Positions 59,951-64,000 of a stretch of DNA of 64,000 nt are shown here, piece after piece. Every line of letters starts with the position of its first letter. Position 1 is the stretch's first letter. The position numbers and the translations under genes were made by a program. The notes beneath the pieces are model-generated. The model did no database searches, was not told the DNA's origin, and worked only from the letters and a program-made list of their open reading frames with translations. Source of the DNA: Torreya grandis (taxonomy: Eukaryota > Streptophyta > Pinopsida > Cupressales > Taxaceae); contig JARHVA010000157.1 in NCBI GenBank assembly GCA_037957365.1, forward strand, positions 2,798,501-2,862,500. Reading direction: 5' to 3'.

Positions 59951-60632
59951 TGGTTTTCTTATGTAGCCCATGGATCTTTTTTCTATTAGACATTTTTTTC
60001 CCTTTGAGGAATTTATATACATGTTGTAACCTAAAGAATACTAATAGATTGAAGTTTTGACTTCCTTGTATTATGTTATCTTTGTGCATGTATGGATATT
60101 TATTTCATTTTTTAATGATAAAAGTCTTGTTTTAGTCATATATATTCATCTATGGTATCGATTCTTCCCTTTTGAAAACTTGATGAAAAATAAAATAACT
60201 CTATTTCTAATCTAATAAATTCCCAATATTACCTTTGGTTTCATATTCTTATAATATTATGGTTCAATCAATTTTGGTATATTAAATTTTCAACTATGTT
60301 CAATCAAAGCAAGCATTAATTTCCACTAGAATCATTTGGTGCATCACCATTTTCTAGTTTTAAATTTCCTTCTAAAAGTCTTTTCCCTCACAAGTTAAAA
60401 CCCTAGTTAGGAAAAAAATCACTAAGAGGCCAAATTTTGAAGTGAATCAGTCATGTATCAGTTGCACTAAGCTTAGTGAAATGAATTTATACTTCTCCAG
60501 AGGTCACCTAAATTTTCAAAGGTCCCACAACTTGGATCTTATCCCCTTATTTCATTATATTTCCCATGTACCATAACTCATATTATACTATGACATAAAA
60601 AATGGGTGAAAAATCTAATTAATAACAATTTT

Positions 60633-60650
60633 TGACATGCCTGATGGGAC
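60633..60650 (+). other. Primer-binding site of D
   Basis: TGACATGCCTGATGGGAC, 5 nt (atttt) after the LTR. It differs from the PBS of A at two positions, both G/A or C/T transitions. Confidence 0.8.
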
Positions 60651-60940
60651 CCAAAGCATAGTTAAGAAATTAGTGTTATTCTTAGTAATCATTATGTGAT
60701 ATTCATACACATTTCAATAGCACGTTACGACTCTATTGGATTACAAATTTAGGAAATTAATGTTTACATGTGTCAAAGATATAGAAAATCTCATCTACTA
60801 AATGTAAGAGGACTGACTTGATAGAATTACATTTTCTATATAAAAAGAAATCAAGAATAGTTCTACTTAACCATAGAATAAATCTTGTAAATCTATTTGT
60901 ATCTTCCATAAATATCCATATCTATTTCATACCTCCCACT

Positions 60941-62410
60941 ATGGCCCTGAGAAATCAAAATTTTGTACCATTCAATGGAGGCAACCCATTTATGTTGGCC
61001 CAGTATGATAATATATCCACTTCAGCGCTAAAAAGACTTATGTATTTTACTATTGAAACTTCCACTACATCCATTGAACACATTTAGGATGTTACTAACA
61101 TTTGTTTGGTTCATAATATATCACATGAAAATGTTTCTATCAAACTTCTTACCTCATCATTTAAGATTAAAGCCTTACAGTGGTATAGAAGTCTACTTCC
61201 CAATTCTAACTATGTTTGGGATGATCTAGATTCTACCCTATGTACACAATTTGAGGATAATAATGACCACCTCTCACTAATTGAATAACTAAACACTATT
61301 AAACATGCTCCTCATGAGTTCATGAGTGATTTTAATTTCTATTTTCAAAAGATGTGGAATAGAATCCTAGTGTTAGTCAAGCCAACCCCAAATAATGCTT
61401 TATTATATTATTTGAGAGATTTAAATAGTGATATAGTTGTCATGATTTAGTCAAAGGATGGTATCACACTCCTAGATTCTTATGACATAGTAATAAGAGT
61501 TGAAAATTGCCTCATTCAAGCTAGAAAATTTTCTCCTCAAACTCCAATGTCGTTATTCCCATAGTTACCTCCCACAAAAACCATTTTATCCCTAATCCCC
61601 ATAACAAGCAATTTGTCAGATTTATCTCTTGTCCCTTATGATAATTTTTATGAGGTTAAGTCATTGATTAAAATCTTTAGAAATGAGCTGGTAGCTGTGA
61701 AAAAGAAATAATCCCAAAATTATAGGCCTTATTAACAAGCTAACCAAACATATTAGACTAATAGGCATTTATAACAAGGAAACTCACAACCTCAAAGCTA
61801 AACCATGCAATCAAAGCCCCCAAATATCTGTGCTCTACCTACCCCCAAGCACTTTTAAGGCTATTTTTATGTTTAAAATAATTTGGCCCATGAATATGAA
61901 TGGTATTATCCTTGTGCTCAACCACATAATCAAAATTATTTCCCTCATGGTGTCATTAGCCAAGCCTTGATGGTACAAAGCATATCAAACCCCCCAAGGG
62001 CATAAAGAAGAAGCTACTTCTTAGTAGGAATATGTATAAGTGCCTACTCAAAATGAGACCACTCTTTTGAATTAGAAAGAGGAGGATTTTTTGGGGTATA
62101 AATTAGGAGGAAGCACTAACCAATGGTGGTATTTTAGTGGTATAAAATACATGCTCCAAGAAAAAATAAATATAATGTGATTAACCATCTAAGATTGACT
62201 AGGCTACAATTTTTAAAGTTATACAAGTGGTTGCAAAAAGTAACACAATTCAAAAAACACCCAATGTGCTGATTGGTCAACCAAATTCAAAATTATTGAC
62301 CCCAAATCTCATGAAAGAAGACATAACTCCCACAAAATCACCATAAAATTTTGGTATCATTCCTTTTAGTATTTTAGAGAAAATGAAAAATACTAACTTG
62401 AATGTTATCA
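60941..62410 (+). pseudogene. gag of element D
   Basis: ATG 60,941 starts MALRNQNFVPFNGGNPFMLA. The capsid core is well preserved: LVHNISHENVSIKLLTSSFK, IKALQWYRSLLPNSN, WDDLDSTLCTQFEDNNDHLS, HAPHEFMSDFNFYFQKMWNR and DSYDIVIRVENCLIQARKFS. A decayed knuckle-like segment CAQPHNQNYFPHGV lies near 61,920, and a final segment GIIPFSILEKMKNTNLNV (near 62,350-62,405) corresponds to the pre-protease linker of A. Stops at former Gln codons and a few frame changes disable it. Confidence 0.85.
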
Positions 62411-63120
62411 AGTGTTTTATTGTTTTTAGAATAATGGGGTTTTATTCCTAGTTAAATAAATAGGCCTGAGCAAAGTAAATCAGTAAATAATTTTCAATAA
62501 TTAAGATACTAATTTTTGTAAATAGATTTGCATTTTTTGCCTTTTATAAATATAGTAATAAATAAGAGAAATCTAACTTAGCTTATTATAAATGATTTAG
62601 ACTGAGATAGGGTCTGACATTGGAGGAGCAAGACTAAGAAACTATTAGAAACTAGATCTTGAGGTTCATTTCTAGATTGGATAGGAGTGCCAAAAATGGG
62701 AGACCCTACTATCTAGCACTATATTCCTTTTCTAGTGTTGGTGTCCAAGTGGTATGAGCTTGTTGGGTTCTATTAGATAGGCTTGTGTTAACTTATCATT
62801 TAAATATCAAAGATTTTCATCCAATGGAGCTCATTGTGCATCTATTTTAAATCTTCAAATCCCTAAGGGATATTTCTACTTGAACTTTAATAAAAACTTA
62901 TAAAATATAAAGAAGGGGTTAGTGTGTAAAGGATACACTAGATGCACTTCACACCCTACGTGTGGGCATGCTTCCTACATACCAATACTTCAAGGAGGGA
63001 TCAAGCTAATATAGTTCTCTTATTGAAGTGCTTGGTGCAATTTATGTATGATAAATGCAACTAGATGTGAATTTAGATGTACTTTGGATGGATAGGGATT
63101 AGTTTAAAGGCTTGAATAAG
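62411..63120. other. About 700 bp of unrelated sequence at the internal deletion of D
   Basis: It replaces protease, RNase H, RT, RNase H and most of integrase. No retroelement motif and no match elsewhere in the window. It could be filler DNA from break repair or the remnant of another insertion. Confidence 0.6.
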
Positions 63121-63124
63121 CTTA

Positions 63125-63423
63125 ACTCATGGAGCTGAAAGAACTCAGGAACCAATCAATGTAAGTTCTAGAATCAAGTCACGATCAAGTGAAGGTGACT
63201 TTTGACAAAAAAATATTTTGATAGAATTTTCAATGGAGACATGGTTCTCAGATGGTATGTTGAAAGGGATATCCCAGGTAAGCATACAAATTTTGATGCA
63301 ATATGGAGTGGTCCATATAACATAACTCAATACAAAGGAGCCAATGCATTCCAACTATCTAGGCTTGATGGATCGAAGTTACCCATCCAAGTCAATGGGA
63401 TATACCTCAAAGCATGCTTTTGA
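63125..63423 (+). pseudogene. Integrase C-terminal fragment of D
   Basis: It starts MELKELRNQS (compare IMELK in A near 39,760). After a frame change it reads KKYFDRIFNGDMVLRWYVER, then FDAIWSGPYNITQYK, FQLSRLDGSKLPIQ and VNGIYLKACF before TGA at 63,421. This is the typical end of gypsy integrase, about 270 bp before the 3' LTR. Confidence 0.85.
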
Positions 63424-63695
63424 GGTTGGAATTCTTTCCTAAATTTTTTACATATTAGGATTAGTTATTTTCCCACAAATAAGTGTTTTTGCACACTTTG
63501 TAACTCATTAGGATTTTTTTTCCCTTTGTTTTTTTTTTGTTTTACCTATTTTGTTTCTTATTTTAAGAAATCCTAGTTCTATTTATTTTCCAAGTATTAT
63601 GTGATAAACTTTAGATGACTCTGTGCCCAATGAACTAGAAGGCTACTAGGAATAAATTGATTAGTAGGCAATCACTCCACAAAGGTTCCCAAAAA
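63424..63695 (+). other. 3' untranslated region of D
   Basis: Strongly T-rich, non-coding. It ends cacaaaggttcccaaaaa before the LTR, similar to the same position in A. Confidence 0.55.
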
Positions 63696-64000
63696 TGTTG
63701 ATATTTTTATGCCAAAAACCTCATAACACCTCATTCCTTAAGGAAAACCTATAAATTTTTTTGAGAAAAAGCTTTAAAATTTCCTAAATAACTTTTCCAA
63801 AATACAAGTAAAAACTATAGATTTTTGTTCATTTTGCAAATTTTCAAAGTTACAAAGAGCACCCAAACCTCCACTTTCTCGCTTACCTAGTACCTAGTAG
63901 GAATTAGAACTCACATTAAAATTTGTAAACTTTTCAAAATTACAAAATATGATCTGGGATCTGATTTCCACTCTTCATCAATACTTAATAGGAATCAAAA
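63696..64000 (+). repeat. Start of the 3' LTR of D
   Basis: The first 305 bp align with 54,063-54,370 and with the start of solo LTR B (tgttgatatttt, atgccaaaaacct). The LTR continues beyond the window. Confidence 0.88.

Larger units (their letters stand above)
54063..60627 (+). repeat. 5' LTR of D (6,565 bp)
   Basis: It starts TATTGATATTTTTGTGCC (TG decayed to TA) and ends AATAACA. It is collinear with solo LTR B across its full length (6,563 bp). It contains palindromic ~95-bp repeats (54,200-54,620), the U3 ORF and a TATA box 685 bp from its end. Confidence 0.9.
54063..64000 (+). mobile_element. Element D: internally deleted Ty3/gypsy element with 6.56-kb LTRs (continues past the window)
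   Basis: The 5' LTR is 54,063-60,627 and the 3' LTR starts TGTTGATATTTTT at 63,696 and runs off the window. The first 300 bp of the two LTRs agree at about 80% by eye, so the insertion is old. The interior is only 3.07 kb: PBS, gag (60,941 to about 62,410), about 700 bp of unrelated sequence, then the integrase tail (63,125-63,423). Protease to integrase core is missing. Same lineage as solo LTR B, and close to A by PBS, gag and integrase. Confidence 0.88.

Overview
The window is repetitive plant nuclear DNA. It is AT-rich and dominated by old, stop-riddled Ty3/gypsy LTR retrotransposons of Ogre/Tat type, plus two smaller non-autonomous LTR elements. The very long LTRs, the deep decay and the nesting suggest a large gymnosperm (conifer-like) genome; this is inference. 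I found no intact host gene, tRNA, rRNA or CRISPR array. Nearly all coding sequence is broken, so most genes are listed as pseudogenes.

Layout. (1) About 0.9-18 kb: element F on the minus strand. Its gag, protease, RNase H, RT, second RNase H and integrase run from 17.7 down to 12.3 kb. They are followed by a very long LTR-like block (12,291 down to about 1.4 kb) holding a ~1,030-codon ORF of unknown function (5,707-2,623), then a second gag-leader-like fragment (1,320-880). Element E (6,610-11,246, plus strand, 5-bp TSD ATGGA, initiator-Met PBS) is inserted in that LTR, inside a 159-bp tandem array. E encodes a coiled-coil, G-patch and CCHC protein and has no pol. (2) 18.0-20.1 kb: nothing recognised. 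(3) 20,101-53,731: element A (plus strand), split by three insertions: G (20,295-26,200, minus strand, in A's 5' LTR), B (30,785-37,347, a 6.56-kb solo LTR between A's RNase H and RT), and C (39,921-51,636, a complete element with 2.8-kb LTRs, inside A's integrase). (4) 54,063 to the window edge: element D, with a 6.56-kb 5' LTR, gag, an internal deletion, an integrase tail and the start of the 3' LTR.

The most striking feature is the B/D LTR family. Each LTR is about 6.56 kb and carries, in U3 and in the sense direction, the remains of a ~1,260-codon ORF with matching start and end in both copies. A TATA-like site precedes the ORF, and a separate conserved TATA box near the 3' end of the LTR probably drives the element's own RNA. 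The ORF therefore sits 3' of pol within U3, a layout analogous to sag in MMTV. F has the same layout with a very divergent ORF. A shares PBS, gag, integrase tail and part of U5 with D, but its 1.6-kb LTR lacks the ORF.

Other shared traits: A, C and F all place an extra RNase H between protease and RT; A, D and the non-autonomous G use closely similar primer-binding sites; and in-frame stops are mostly explained by C-to-T change at CAG, CAA, CGA or TGG codons, as expected for long-methylated DNA. Identities quoted are by eye, since no alignment could be run.
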